DNA of 64,000 nucleotides from an uncultured Muribaculaceae bacterium (GTDB lineage Bacteria; Bacteroidota; Bacteroidia; Bacteroidales; Muribaculaceae), in assembly GCA_910587355.1 (NCBI GenBank), contig CAJUKF010000003.1, positions 1 to 64,000 of the forward strand, given 5' to 3'. Below the pieces are notes generated by a model that had not been told where the DNA came from, did not search any database, and was given only the letters and a program-made list of their open reading frames with translations. Of the stretch, positions 16,249 through 25,286 are shown piece after piece. The position numbers and the translations under genes were made by a program. Each line of letters starts with the position of its first letter. The stretch's first letter is position 1.

Positions 16249-18144
16249 ATGCGCTCCCGAACAGGTCTTATATTTCTTTTCTTAGTGCTTGCAGCCCTGC
16301 CGGCACTGATAGCCCGGACAACGCCCGACGGTCCGGACAAGCCTGTCATCGCTCCGCAGATTCCCACGGCCGACCGCTCGGCCGGCAACCGTGTGTTTCT
16401 CGAACACGCCGACAAGCTGTTCAAGCAGACCACCGACTCGTTCATGATTCTCACCGGCGACGTGGTATTCACCAAAGGACCGATGATTATGAAGTGCGAC
16501 AGCTGTCACTACTTCGCCGACACAGAGTCGATGAATGCCTTCGGCAACGTATCGATGGAGCAGGGCGACACCCTCTTTGTGTATGCCGACGAACTCAACT
16601 ACGACGGCCCGGCCGAAATAGCCACCCTCTATGCCAATCTCGGCAAGAAAGTGCGCCTCATAAACCGCAACGTGGAGCTGCAGACCGATATTTTCGTCTA
16701 TGACCTCGGCCTCGATTTGGGCTACTACGAAGTAGGCGGCACTCTCACCGACCCCTCGAACCGGCTCACATCGCAGTACGGCGAATATACACCTTCGACC
16801 AAAGAAGCCAACTTCTACACCAACGTACACCTCAACTCGCGCAACGAGACCGACACCCTCGACATTTACTCCGACACGCTGTACTACAACACCATAACCC
16901 ATATCGCCGAGCTGCACTCGCCGTCGGAGGTAGTCAACGCACGCGGCACCATTTACACACGCCTCGGCATATACGACACCGACAGCAACCGCACAACGCT
17001 CTTCGACCGCTCGCTGATTGTCACCAGTCAGGGCCATACCCTCACCGCCGACACCATTTTCTACGACCGCAACGCCGGCTACGGCGAGGCTTTCGGCCAC
17101 ATGGTGCTCACAGATACGGCTCATCAGGCCGAGCTTCATGCCGACTATGGCTATTACGATGAGCTGGCCGACAGTTCGTTCTGCACGGGCAACGCAATAA
17201 TCAAGGAATACTCCCAGGGCGACACGCTCTACCTTCACGGACGCTATATAAACACTGCCCGGCGGCTCGACACGCTCAAGGTAGCCGCCGACACCCTTAC
17301 AGGCACGCCGGCCCACATACGCATCGACACCACACACGTGGCGGTACTCTACCCCCGTGTGCGTTTCTTTCGCTCCGACTTGCAGGGCGTGTGCGACTCG
17401 ATGCGCTTTACTCAGACCGATTCCATGCTGCGCATGTATATCAATCCTGTGGTATGGAATGAAGAGAGACAGATTTTCGGAAACATCATAGAGGTGCATG
17501 TCAACGACTCGACCATAGAGCGTGCAATTTTGCCCGACCAGGGATTCACCGCCGAACACATCGAGGGCGACCACTACAACCAGCTCAGCGGCAAAGAGAT
17601 GGTGGCGCGGTTTGAAAACGGCGAGCTGCGCTACCTCGACATAAGCGGCAACGTGGAAATCATCACCTACCCCGAGGAAAGCGACTCGACAATCAATAAA
17701 ATCGTGAACGCCGAGAGCAGTTTCCTGTCGGCCACTTTCCGCGGCCGCACGACCGAAAAAATCACCATGTGGCCGCAGACGACCGGTGCGGTCACGCCAC
17801 TGTTTCTGGCCAAGCGCGGCATATATTTCCTGCCTAAATTCAAATGGTTTGCCGACATGAGGCCCGTGTCGCCGGAGGACATATTCACCGTGCCGCCGTC
17901 AATGGAGGAACTTATGACGAGCCTCGGACGAACCATTCCGTACATTCCCGTGATTCCGCGGGCCCGGCTCGACGAACGGCCCGACGGGCTCGTGCCCGAG
18001 CCACGGGTGACAGTCACGCAGCCCTCCGAGGAACCGGAAGCCGCATTGCCGGCATCCGGGAGACCGCCGGAGCCGGCAGTTGAGGCAGCCACCGACGCTC
18101 TGAAAACCGTGGACGTAAATCAACTGCAAAGAATATCTAATTGA
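16249..18144 (+). CDS. OstA/LptA-like outer-membrane biogenesis protein
   Basis: A 631-residue exported protein with an N-terminal hydrophobic signal (TGLIFLFLVLAALPALIA). The region about residues 50-250 has repeated short beta strands of OstA/LptA type (DSFMILTGDVVFTKGP, MKCDSCHYFADTESMNAFGNV), forming the jellyroll that binds lipopolysaccharide in transit across the periplasm. Similar long OstA-like proteins are common in Bacteroidota and exceed the classical LptA of about 185 residues. The C-terminal 60 residues are Pro/Glu/Ala-rich and probably disordered. The SurA-like neighbour and the LptB-like ATPase elsewhere in the window fit a role in LPS transport, but the exact Lpt equivalent is unclear. 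Confidence 0.75.
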   Translation: MRSRTGLIFLFLVLAALPALIARTTPDGPDKPVIAPQIPTADRSAGNRVFLEHADKLFKQTTDSFMILTGDVVFTKGPMIMKCDSCHYFADTESMNAFGNVSMEQGDTLFVYADELNYDGPAEIATLYANLGKKVRLINRNVELQTDIFVYDLGLDLGYYEVGGTLTDPSNRLTSQYGEYTPSTKEANFYTNVHLNSRNETDTLDIYSDTLYYNTITHIAELHSPSEVVNARGTIYTRLGIYDTDSNRTTLFDRSLIVTSQGHTLTADTIFYDRNAGYGEAFGHMVLTDTAHQAELHADYGYYDELADSSFCTGNAIIKEYSQGDTLYLHGRYINTARRLDTLKVAADTLTGTPAHIRIDTTHVAVLYPRVRFFRSDLQGVCDSMRFTQTDSMLRMYINPVVWNEERQIFGNIIEVHVNDSTIERAILPDQGFTAEHIEGDHYNQLSGKEMVARFENGELRYLDISGNVEIITYPEESDSTINKIVNAESSFLSATFRGRTTEKITMWPQTTGAVTPLFLAKRGIYFLPKFKWFADMRPVSPEDIFTVPPSMEELMTSLGRTIPYIPVIPRARLDERPDGLVPEPRVTVTQPSEEPEAALPASGRPPEPAVEAATDALKTVDVNQLQRISN

Positions 18145-18169
18145 CGTGTAAACTTCTCCGTTTACTTTG
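18141..18169 (+). promoter_or_regulatory. Possible promoter for the acyltransferase gene
   Basis: TTG at 18141-18143 is followed after 19 nt by TACTTTG (18163-18169), one base short of the TAnnTTTG box. Located 30 nt before the ATG at 18199. Weak match. Confidence 0.35.
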
Positions 18170-18198
18170 TTATACATACATGAAAACCACTTTCTGAC

Positions 18199-19386
18199 AT
18201 GAACACTGACGTCAACAACAATATTGCCCCCGAGAATTTCGATGACATACGGCCCTTCGACGACCACCAGTTCCACGACAAAATCGCTTCGATAGTACGT
18301 GAGCCCGGATTCGAGCACGCCGTGCGCTATGTGATGCCCGACGTAGACTATGAGGAGTTTGTAGCCAGGCTGCTCAACGTGAAAACGCAGATGGACTTCC
18401 AGACCAGAATAATGGGTCCGTTTCTCGAAATGCTCGTAGCCCGCACCACCCACGGCCTCACCTTCAGCGGCGCCGAGCACATCGACGTGCCGCAGCCCCA
18501 TACCTTCATCACCAACCACCGCGACATAGTGCTTGACGCATCTTTCCTCAATCTTTGCTTCATCCGCGAGAAAAAGCCCATAACTCAGGTGGCCATAGGC
18601 AATAATCTGCTCATTTTCGACTGGATTACCGACCTTGTGAAACTCAACCGCAGCTTCATCGTGAAGCGCGACACAGGCGTGCGCGAGGCTCTGGAGGCCG
18701 CAAAACACCTCTCGGCATACATCCACTATGTTATCGGCACGATGAAAGAGCCTGTGTGGATTGCCCAGCGCGAAGGGCGCGCCAAGGACTCGAACGACAA
18801 GACCCAGGAGAGCGTAATAAAGATGCTGTCGCTCACCGGGAACGGCGATTCAAAGGCCAACATCATGGAGCTGAACATCACGCCCGTTGCGATTTCATAC
18901 GAATACGACCCGAATGACTATCTCAAGGTTCGGGAGTTTCTGCTGCGCCGCCGCGACCCCGGCTTCAAGAAAAGCCAGCGCGACGACCTCTTCAGCATGG
19001 AGACAGGCATTCTCAAACAAAAAGGACGCGTGCACTTCCATGTGGGCGAATGCATCAATACGAAACTTGCAGAATGCGACTGCGACAAGCGCGCGGAAGT
19101 AGTGCGTCTAACATGCGACCTGATTGACCGCTCAATACACTGCGGCTATCGTATTTTCCCCTGCAACTACATAGCTTTCGACGAAATCGAAGAAACCGAG
19201 CGCTACAAAGACAATTACAACGCCCAAGACCTCGAAGCGTTCAACAGTTACATCGAGAATCAGCTCGCCAAAGTCGACGTACCCGACATCACACCCGAAG
19301 AGCGCTCGTTCATGCGACGCATGATGCTCACCATGTACGCCAACCCGCTCCGCAACCAGCTCGCGGCTACCGAGTGCGCCGACTGA
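18199..19386 (+). CDS. PlsC-like acyltransferase
   Basis: A 395-residue protein with a glycerol-phosphate acyltransferase fold. The catalytic NHxxxxD motif is present as TNHRDIVLD near residues 110-118, followed by a later block WIAQREGRAKDS near residue 193 that corresponds to the substrate-binding EGxR region. It lacks an obvious transmembrane segment, so membrane association would be peripheral. Expected reaction: transfer of a fatty acyl group to lysophosphatidic acid or a related lipid. Sequence is longer than typical PlsC (about 240) with an extra N-terminal and C-terminal part; the acceptor is therefore uncertain. It sits between envelope genes. Confidence 0.75.
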   Translation: MNTDVNNNIAPENFDDIRPFDDHQFHDKIASIVREPGFEHAVRYVMPDVDYEEFVARLLNVKTQMDFQTRIMGPFLEMLVARTTHGLTFSGAEHIDVPQPHTFITNHRDIVLDASFLNLCFIREKKPITQVAIGNNLLIFDWITDLVKLNRSFIVKRDTGVREALEAAKHLSAYIHYVIGTMKEPVWIAQREGRAKDSNDKTQESVIKMLSLTGNGDSKANIMELNITPVAISYEYDPNDYLKVREFLLRRRDPGFKKSQRDDLFSMETGILKQKGRVHFHVGECINTKLAECDCDKRAEVVRLTCDLIDRSIHCGYRIFPCNYIAFDEIEETERYKDNYNAQDLEAFNSYIENQLAKVDVPDITPEERSFMRRMMLTMYANPLRNQLAATECAD

Positions 19387-19437
19387 AACTCACTTTAAGC
19401 GTCCACTCTCTCTTCTCACCTCCCAGCAATCTCCCAT

Positions 19438-20676
19438 ATGCGTCTGCCTCTGATTTTAGCTCTGCCTTTCCTCATAATCAACGCCCTCATCGACTGGTAT
19501 ATATGCCGGGCCGTGAGCCGGCGCTGCCGTCACGGACGCCGGTTCTGGAAGCCTTTTGCGCTGTGGTCGTCGGTGCTGCTGGCCGCAGGATTCATCCTCA
19601 TCATATGCTGGCCGAAGAAAGGCGCAGGCGATACAGGGCTGGAATGGCTCATGTGGATGCTGTATATATACTCAAGCATCTATCTGTCGAAAATCATTTT
19701 CATTATTTTCGACCTCATAGGCAAAATTCCTCAGCTGTGGCACAAAAAACGTATTCCCGGCAGCTCAGCCGCAGCAGGGGTACTGTCGACGGCCACGTTC
19801 ATAATGATGCTCTGGGGCATATTCAACGCACGGAACATCGACATACGGCAGATTGAATACCGTCATCCCGCACTCCCGGAGGCATTCGACGGAATGACAA
19901 TAGCACAGATTTCAGACCTACATGTAGGCACCTACGGCAGCGACACCACATTCGTATCGGCACTCGTCGACAGCGTAAACGCCCTGAGGCCCGACGTGAT
20001 TGTATTCACGGGCGACATCGTCAACCGCCACACCTCCGAAATAGAGCCTTTCACCACGGTGCTCTCGCGTCTGAACGCTCCGCAGGGTGTGTACTCCGTG
20101 CTCGGCAACCACGACTACGGCGACTATTACCACTGGGCCTCGCAGGCCGACAAGGATGCCAACCAGCAAATGCTCAACAGCACCGAGCGCGCCATGGGCT
20201 GGCAGCTGCTCAACAACGAAAACCGCACCCTCCGCGCCGGCGGCGACTCGATAGTGATTATCGGCGTAGAGAATATAGGCGACTTCCCCTTTCCGCGCTA
20301 CGGCGACCTCGACAAGGCATATGACGGCGACCTCGAAAATCCGGTATTCAAAATACTGCTGAGCCACAACCCGGCGCACTGGACCGAAGACATAGCCCAG
20401 AGCCCCGACAAGAACATAGCGCTCACACTTGCGGGCCACACACACGCCATGCAGTTCGCTCTCGGACGCGTATCGCCGGCTCCGCTGCGCTATAAGACAT
20501 GGGGCGGCATGTATACCGACCCCGACGGTGCGCACGACCTGTATGTAAACATCGGCGCAGGCGAGGTAGCCATTCCGGCCCGTATCGGAGCGACGCCCGA
20601 AGTGACGCTCTTCACCCTCCGCAAAGGCGAGAAAACACCCGGCCACGCACGGGTTTACCAACCAACTGACGAATAA
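19438..20676 (+). CDS. Membrane-anchored metallophosphoesterase
   Basis: A 412-residue protein with three to four N-terminal hydrophobic segments (about residues 1-140) and a calcineurin-type metallophosphoesterase domain behind them. Metal ligands are visible in order: SDLHVG near 158, GDIVNR near 192, GNHDY near 223 and AGHTHA near 332. This architecture resembles the YaeI/YkuE class; some relatives cleave lipid-linked phosphates such as UDP-diacylglucosamine, but the substrate is not readable here. The next gene starts directly after its stop, with no spacer. Confidence 0.85.
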   Translation: MRLPLILALPFLIINALIDWYICRAVSRRCRHGRRFWKPFALWSSVLLAAGFILIICWPKKGAGDTGLEWLMWMLYIYSSIYLSKIIFIIFDLIGKIPQLWHKKRIPGSSAAAGVLSTATFIMMLWGIFNARNIDIRQIEYRHPALPEAFDGMTIAQISDLHVGTYGSDTTFVSALVDSVNALRPDVIVFTGDIVNRHTSEIEPFTTVLSRLNAPQGVYSVLGNHDYGDYYHWASQADKDANQQMLNSTERAMGWQLLNNENRTLRAGGDSIVIIGVENIGDFPFPRYGDLDKAYDGDLENPVFKILLSHNPAHWTEDIAQSPDKNIALTLAGHTHAMQFALGRVSPAPLRYKTWGGMYTDPDGAHDLYVNIGAGEVAIPARIGATPEVTLFTLRKGEKTPGHARVYQPTDE

Positions 20677-22824
20677 GTGATAGACAGACTCATATCGGCC
20701 ATTGCATCACAGCTTTCGATTGCACCCGAAAGAGTTGAGGCTGTGGTGAAACTGCTCGGCGACGGTGCCACCGTGCCGTTTATCAGCCGCTACCGCAAGG
20801 AAGCCACCGGAGCGCTCGACGAAGTGGCCGTACGAAAAATCGAGACAGAGCTTGCACGGCAGCAGGCCCTCGAAGAGCGCCGTCAGACTATGATTCAGGC
20901 CATAGAGACCGCCGGTGCCATGACTGACGCGCTGCGCCGGCAGATTGACGCGGCATCGACATCCACCGAAATAGAAGACATATACGCACCCTTCAAGGTG
21001 AAGCGGCGCACACGCGGCGCAGTGGCACGGGAGAAAGGTCTCGAACCGCTCGCAAAACAGATTATGGCCGGACGGCTTGCCGACGTGCAGTCGGCGGCAT
21101 CGCGCTACGCGGGCAAAAACGGTGTCTCCGACACCGCCGAGGCAATCGCCGGTGCACAGGACATCATAGCCGAATGGGCCGCAGACTCTACGAGACTGCG
21201 CAACATGACGCGCAACTCTTACCGCCGCAACGCCTGCATCGTGACTTCGGCGGCAAAGGACGCGGCACTCGCATCGACTCCCTTCGCGCAGTACGGCGAC
21301 TTCTCGCAGCCGGTGCGCCGCATTTCATCGCACCAGTACCTGGCCCTGCGCCGTGCCGAGCGCGAGGGCCTCATCAAAGTGAAATACGACCTCGGCGACG
21401 AAGCCTCACGTCTCTCCGAAGCGCTCGTCAGGGCCTACACTCCCCAGCTTGCCTCGCCCAGCTGTGCCGACGTGATTGCCGGTGCTGTAGAAGACGCAGT
21501 CAGGCGACTGCTGCGGCCGTCGGTAGAAAATGAAATATCGGCGGCGCTCAAAGAAGAGGCCGACCGGGTGGCCATTGACATATTCTCGGCGAATCTGCGT
21601 CAGCTACTGCTGTCATCGCCTCTCAAAGGACTGCGAATCATCGCCCTCGACCCCGGATTCCGCACGGGCTGCAAGACGGTGGTTCTCGACGCGCAGGGCA
21701 ATCTGCTCGACGACACAGTGATTTATCCCGTGCCGCCGCGCAACGACTTCGCCGGAGCGTCGCGCACACTCAAAAATCTTATCGAAAAATATAAAATCGA
21801 CGCAATAGCCATAGGCGACGGCACAGCCTCGCAGGAGACCCGCAGCTTTGTGGCCGGGTCGGGCCTGATTGACCCCAACCGCATATTCATCGTCAGCGAA
21901 AGCGGCGCATCGGTTTACTCGGCCTCCGACATCGCCCGTGATGAATTTCCCGACAAGGACGTGACCGTACGCGGTGCCGTATCAATCGGACGGCGCCTGA
22001 TTGACCCACTTGCCGAACTCGTCAAAGTCGACCCCAAAGCTATCGGCGTAGGCCAGTATCAGCACGACGTGGACCAGAAAAAACTCAAGGACGCGCTCGA
22101 CTACACCGTGATGAGCTGCGTCAACACCGTCGGTGTAGACATAAACACCGCCTCGGCACGCCTGCTGAGCTATATATCGGGCATCGGGCCGGCGCTGGCA
22201 TCGAATATCGTGGCTTACCGTGCGGCCAACGGCGACTTCACCGACCGCGCGCATCTGCTGCGCGTGCCGCGCCTCGGCGAGAAAGCATATACCCTCGCCG
22301 CAGGGTTCCTCCGTGTGCCCGGGGCCGCAAATCCGCTCGACAACACCGGCATTCATCCCGAGAGCTACCATGTAGTCGAAGCCATGGCACGCAGCATCGG
22401 CGCACGTACATCCGACCTCCCGGCAAACACCGCCCTGCTCGACCGCATCAGCCCCGACGCTCTCGCCGCACAGGGCATAGCCGGAAAAGAGACAATTGCC
22501 GACATCATTGCCGAGCTCCGCAAGCCCGGCCGCGACCCCAGGCTCGACACGGCACAAGACGATTTCCGCCCCGAAATAGCTTCGTTCGACGATTTGCGGC
22601 CCGGCATGATACTCCACGGAAAAGTGAACAACATCACCGCGTTCGGCGCGTTCGTCGACCTCGGAATCCATGAGAGCGGCCTTGTACACATATCGCAGCT
22701 CGCCGACCGGCGCGTTGCGGCCGTGAGCGACGTGCTCGCCCTCGGCGATATAGTGAAGGTGAAAGTGCTCGACACCGACCCCGTACGCCGGCGCATATCC
22801 CTTTCAATCAAAGAAGCTTTATAA
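20677..22824 (+). CDS. tex: Tex-family S1 RNA-binding protein
   Basis: A 715-residue nucleic-acid-binding protein of the Tex/Spt6-core family, involved in transcription or RNA handling. Domains in order: helical Tex N-terminal domain (from residue 1, IASQLSIAPERVEAVVKLL and VPFISRYRKEATGALDE), YqgF-like RNase H fold with ALDPGFRTG near 325, helix-hairpin-helix region about 490-560 (SGIGPALASNIVAYR), and a C-terminal S1 domain from about 640 (GMILHGKVNNITAFGAFVDLG). Start is GTG placed immediately after the preceding TAA, which implies translational coupling. Length is normal for the family. Confidence 0.93.
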   Translation: MIDRLISAIASQLSIAPERVEAVVKLLGDGATVPFISRYRKEATGALDEVAVRKIETELARQQALEERRQTMIQAIETAGAMTDALRRQIDAASTSTEIEDIYAPFKVKRRTRGAVAREKGLEPLAKQIMAGRLADVQSAASRYAGKNGVSDTAEAIAGAQDIIAEWAADSTRLRNMTRNSYRRNACIVTSAAKDAALASTPFAQYGDFSQPVRRISSHQYLALRRAEREGLIKVKYDLGDEASRLSEALVRAYTPQLASPSCADVIAGAVEDAVRRLLRPSVENEISAALKEEADRVAIDIFSANLRQLLLSSPLKGLRIIALDPGFRTGCKTVVLDAQGNLLDDTVIYPVPPRNDFAGASRTLKNLIEKYKIDAIAIGDGTASQETRSFVAGSGLIDPNRIFIVSESGASVYSASDIARDEFPDKDVTVRGAVSIGRRLIDPLAELVKVDPKAIGVGQYQHDVDQKKLKDALDYTVMSCVNTVGVDINTASARLLSYISGIGPALASNIVAYRAANGDFTDRAHLLRVPRLGEKAYTLAAGFLRVPGAANPLDNTGIHPESYHVVEAMARSIGARTSDLPANTALLDRISPDALAAQGIAGKETIADIIAELRKPGRDPRLDTAQDDFRPEIASFDDLRPGMILHGKVNNITAFGAFVDLGIHESGLVHISQLADRRVAAVSDVLALGDIVKVKVLDTDPVRRRISLSIKEAL

Positions 22825-22840
22825 CCAGCTCCGCACGGCT

Positions 22841-23233
22841 ATGGAGAGCAAACACACAGCTTTAATCTGTCTGGGAGCCAACACGCCCGACGCCGCTGCC
22901 AGAATCAGCGACGCAACAGACATGCTGCGCAGCCTCTGCCACATCGGCAGAATCACCCCGGCCTACCGCACCGCCCCCGAATATGCCGGCGAAACAGTGC
23001 CCTACCTCAACTGTCTGCTCGAAGTAACGACCGCGCACACTTTCAACGAACTGTCGGCCGTTACTAAATCTTATCAGACAGCCGTACGCACCGCCGCGGC
23101 AGCCGCTCAGCTGATTGCCATAGACATCGACATAGTCGTATGGGACGGTGAGGTGAAGCGTGCCGCCGATTTCAACTCCGCTTATCTGCGCAAAGGTCTG
23201 CCGCTGCTGCAAGCCGAGAGCAAAAGACCGTAA
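22841..23233 (+). CDS. Divergent FolK-like (HPPK) protein
   Basis: A 130-residue protein resembling 6-hydroxymethyl-7,8-dihydropterin pyrophosphokinase. It keeps the N-terminal LICLGANTPDA, the PAYRTAPE and PYLNCLLEV segments, and a metal-binding IAIDIDIVVWDG that corresponds to LDLDI of FolK. The catalytic loop is degraded: the normal RWGPR before LDLDI is replaced by an alanine run (AAAAAQL), so the arginine usually needed for ATP binding is missing. The C-terminal 30 or so residues of FolK are also absent. It may be a non-catalytic or differently tasked paralogue. It starts 16 nt after tex. Confidence 0.6.
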   Translation: MESKHTALICLGANTPDAAARISDATDMLRSLCHIGRITPAYRTAPEYAGETVPYLNCLLEVTTAHTFNELSAVTKSYQTAVRTAAAAAQLIAIDIDIVVWDGEVKRAADFNSAYLRKGLPLLQAESKRP

Positions 23234-23290
23234 ATGAACCGGCTTCAGGCAACGAAAAAATCAATAATCAACGCAAAGCGTTGAACCCCA

Positions 23291-23396
23291 TGTACGGACG
23301 TGCCTTTGGCACGTATCCACGAAATTACATTAAGTTGCTGATTATAAACTCGTTAGCAGCCCAATTCTTGATATGTGCCAAAGGCACGTCCCTACA
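23291..23396. repeat. Inverted pair of palindromic repeats, REPIN-like
   Basis: Copy 1, 23291-23315, reads TGTACGGACGTGCCTTTGGC and continues ACGTA. Copy 2, 23372-23396, is its reverse complement with three mismatches (TGTAGGGACG head). Each copy has an internal hairpin GTGCC-TTT-GGCAC (23300-23312; complement at 23375-23387). Two REP-type hairpins facing each other across about 56 nt is the REPIN layout mobilised by RAYT transposases in other bacteria; no such transposase is in this window. Confidence 0.65.
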
Positions 23397-23532
23397 TATA
23401 TACTTGTTCATCTCCAAGGATGTGTGCCGGAGGATTTTTCCATCAAAATATAAATATAAATTGAATCCGGGCAGCTGAATCTGCGCACGCGAACGTGAAT
23501 TTTTCTTCTTTTACATTTTTTTGCAAAAATAA

Positions 23533-23563
23533 TTTGCATTATAAAAACTTTTTGTTAATTTTG
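23533..23563 (+). promoter_or_regulatory. Bacteroidota-type promoter for the serpin gene
   Basis: TTTG at 23533-23536, 19 bp, TAATTTTG at 23556-23563. Exact match to both elements and to the spacing. It gives a leader of about 100 nt. Confidence 0.72.
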
Positions 23564-23672
23564 TGCAAATCTATTCCTGATAGTAATAGCCAATAAAAAT
23601 CTAACAACCTGATTATAAACCTTATCAACACAAGCCTTTCAACTTTTCTCACATTAAACACCCTCCAATATC

Positions 23673-24878
23673 ATGAAACAGTTATATTTAATAATAGCAG
23701 TAACTTTGGGCATGACCTTTATTACGGCCTGCTCGAGCGATGAGCCCGCGACGGACAACACCGTCGAAGAATTAGGGCTTACGCCTGCCGAGGTCGTTGT
23801 CGGCGAGGATATGGGAGAGTTCAACACAGAGCTTTTCAAAGCGTTTGCCGAAATTGAAGACAAGGACGACAATCTTATTGTTTCGCCGTTCAGCGTATCG
23901 GCATATCTCTCGATGCAGGCGAATTACTGCTCGGAAACAACCCGGCAGCAGATATTCAAAGCGCTTGGCACATCGGACCTCGATGCCCTGAATTCATTCA
24001 ACGCCAAAATGATATCGAATCTCGGCAAGCTTGACAAGACTACGACGCTAAATCTTGCGAATTCTGTATGGTACGACCGGCGGTATTCGCTCAAACCGGG
24101 TGTGAAAGATAATCTTTCGGAATATTTCAACGCTGATTTCTTTCCTTGTAACCCAAGACAATCTGATATTAAGGATGCCGTCAACAACTGGATAAAACAA
24201 AAGACCAATGATAAAATCACGGATTTCTATAACGGAGATTCGTTTATAAGCATGGTTATCAATGCGCTTTATTTCAATGGCACCTGGAAAAAACAATTCG
24301 AAAAGGGAAGCACTGAAAAAGAAAAGTTTTATGTAGGAGAGAAAATCTACATGGTCGACATGATGAAACGCACCAATACTTCCGAAGAATTGGCGGAAGG
24401 CAATAACTTCACAGCATGCCGCCGTGACTTCGGCAACGGAGCGTATACATGTACGTTTATTCTCCCCGAGGAAGGCTGTGATATCAACAAGTTCATCGCC
24501 GGACTTTCTTACGATGACATTGCCTCCCTGAATTTTAAAAATACAAGCTGTGACCTCTATGTTCCCAAATTTGAGCTAAGAGGTAAATTCGATAAATTAA
24601 TTACGGTCTTCTCCAGTCTTGGTATTGATAACCTCGATACTCCGCTGGTATTAACAGAATCGGAGCGTAAGAATTTTGACATTACTGTTTATCATGAAAC
24701 ATATATAAAACTTGATGAAAAAGGCGCAGAAGTTGCCGCAGTAACTGGAGACTTAGCCTATACTTCGTCAGGAATCATTCTACCTGAATTCAAACTCGAC
24801 CGCCCCTTTATCTTCATGATAAACGAGACATCGACAAACGCCTGCATACTCGCAGGCCGCATTTCGAAATTCAAGTAA
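23673..24878 (+). CDS. Serpin-family protease inhibitor, lipoprotein
   Basis: A 401-residue surface or periplasmic serpin. The signal peptide ends in a lipobox ITACSS (Cys about residue 20). The serpin fold is clear: LIVSPFSVSAYLSM, LNLANSVWYDRR, NALYFNGTWKKQFE and the C-terminal RPFIFMINE. The reactive-centre hinge EKGAEVAAVTG at about 349-359 has the small residues required for loop insertion, so it is probably an inhibitory serpin. Counting from the RPF block as in antitrypsin places P1 near Gly/Ser in YTSSGII, hinting at a target that accepts small residues; this is tentative. It stands alone between its promoter and a terminator. Serpins are scattered in gut bacteria and may inhibit host or competitor proteases. 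Confidence 0.9.
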   Translation: MKQLYLIIAVTLGMTFITACSSDEPATDNTVEELGLTPAEVVVGEDMGEFNTELFKAFAEIEDKDDNLIVSPFSVSAYLSMQANYCSETTRQQIFKALGTSDLDALNSFNAKMISNLGKLDKTTTLNLANSVWYDRRYSLKPGVKDNLSEYFNADFFPCNPRQSDIKDAVNNWIKQKTNDKITDFYNGDSFISMVINALYFNGTWKKQFEKGSTEKEKFYVGEKIYMVDMMKRTNTSEELAEGNNFTACRRDFGNGAYTCTFILPEEGCDINKFIAGLSYDDIASLNFKNTSCDLYVPKFELRGKFDKLITVFSSLGIDNLDTPLVLTESERKNFDITVYHETYIKLDEKGAEVAAVTGDLAYTSSGIILPEFKLDRPFIFMINETSTNACILAGRISKFK

Positions 24879-24906
24879 TAAAAACACGTATTTCTCCAAT
24901 CTCCGA

Positions 24907-24931
24907 AGGCCGTGGTGACACGGCCTTTTTT
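24907..24931 (+). terminator. Intrinsic terminator after the serpin gene
   Basis: Perfect 8-bp stem AGGCCGTG (24907-24914) with CACGGCCT (24919-24926), GTGA loop, then a T run to 24931. Confidence 0.85.
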
Positions 24932-25286
24932 CTTGTCCTTGCCCAACGCGCAGGCAATGCTCTTATATAACTCTTATATAAGCGGTGCGCGGCACTATGA
25001 GAGGGCGAAACAGCCGGACATCAGTGTGAAATCTTCAAAAAAAAGATTTGACAAAAGTTTAAAAATTACAAAAAAAAACGTACCTTTGCAACAGTATTGC
25101 AGGGAGATTATGCCCGTTTATGGAGCTGTGCATTTGCATAGTGCTATAAATCAGTGAATTTAATTCGCCGGAGCCCAGGAGGGGCTTCATCGGGCCATTT
25201 TTGCACCGCGATACCACAGGATAGCCCTCAAAAGCTATTGACAACCCGAAAATCTTTAACCTCAACCATCTGGTAAGTAATTAAAT
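24932..25286. other. Long leader region of the nuo/atp operon
   Basis: No gene seen. A -7 box lies at 25081-25088, giving a leader of about 190 nt before nuoA. Within it AGCCC (25172-25176) can pair with GGGCT (25182-25186), followed by CGGGCCATTTTT; this might act as a weak attenuator but the fit is poor. The sequence before 25081 is A-rich. Confidence 0.45.
25081..25088 (+). promoter_or_regulatory. -7 promoter box of the nuo/atp operon
   Basis: TACCTTTG is an exact TAnnTTTG match in an A/T-rich setting. A TTTG exists at 25047-25050 but the spacing (30 bp) is too long, so the -33 element is unclear. It is the only promoter-like signal seen ahead of nuoA. Confidence 0.5.

Larger units (their letters stand above)
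23234..23672. other. Intergenic region with REPIN-like repeats and the serpin promoter
   Basis: About 440 nt. It holds two inverted palindromic repeats (23291-23315 and 23372-23396), AT-rich sequence from about 23500, and the serpin promoter at 23533-23563. No credible gene, and no terminator hairpin after the folK-like gene was seen. Confidence 0.6.

Noticed and set aside
23281..23478. 65-residue plus-strand frame in the REPIN region
   Set aside because: It runs across both palindromic repeats and has no coding character.
25171..25205. Riboswitch or transcription attenuator in the nuoA leader
   Set aside because: Only a 5-bp stem is found and no known riboswitch core could be recognised.
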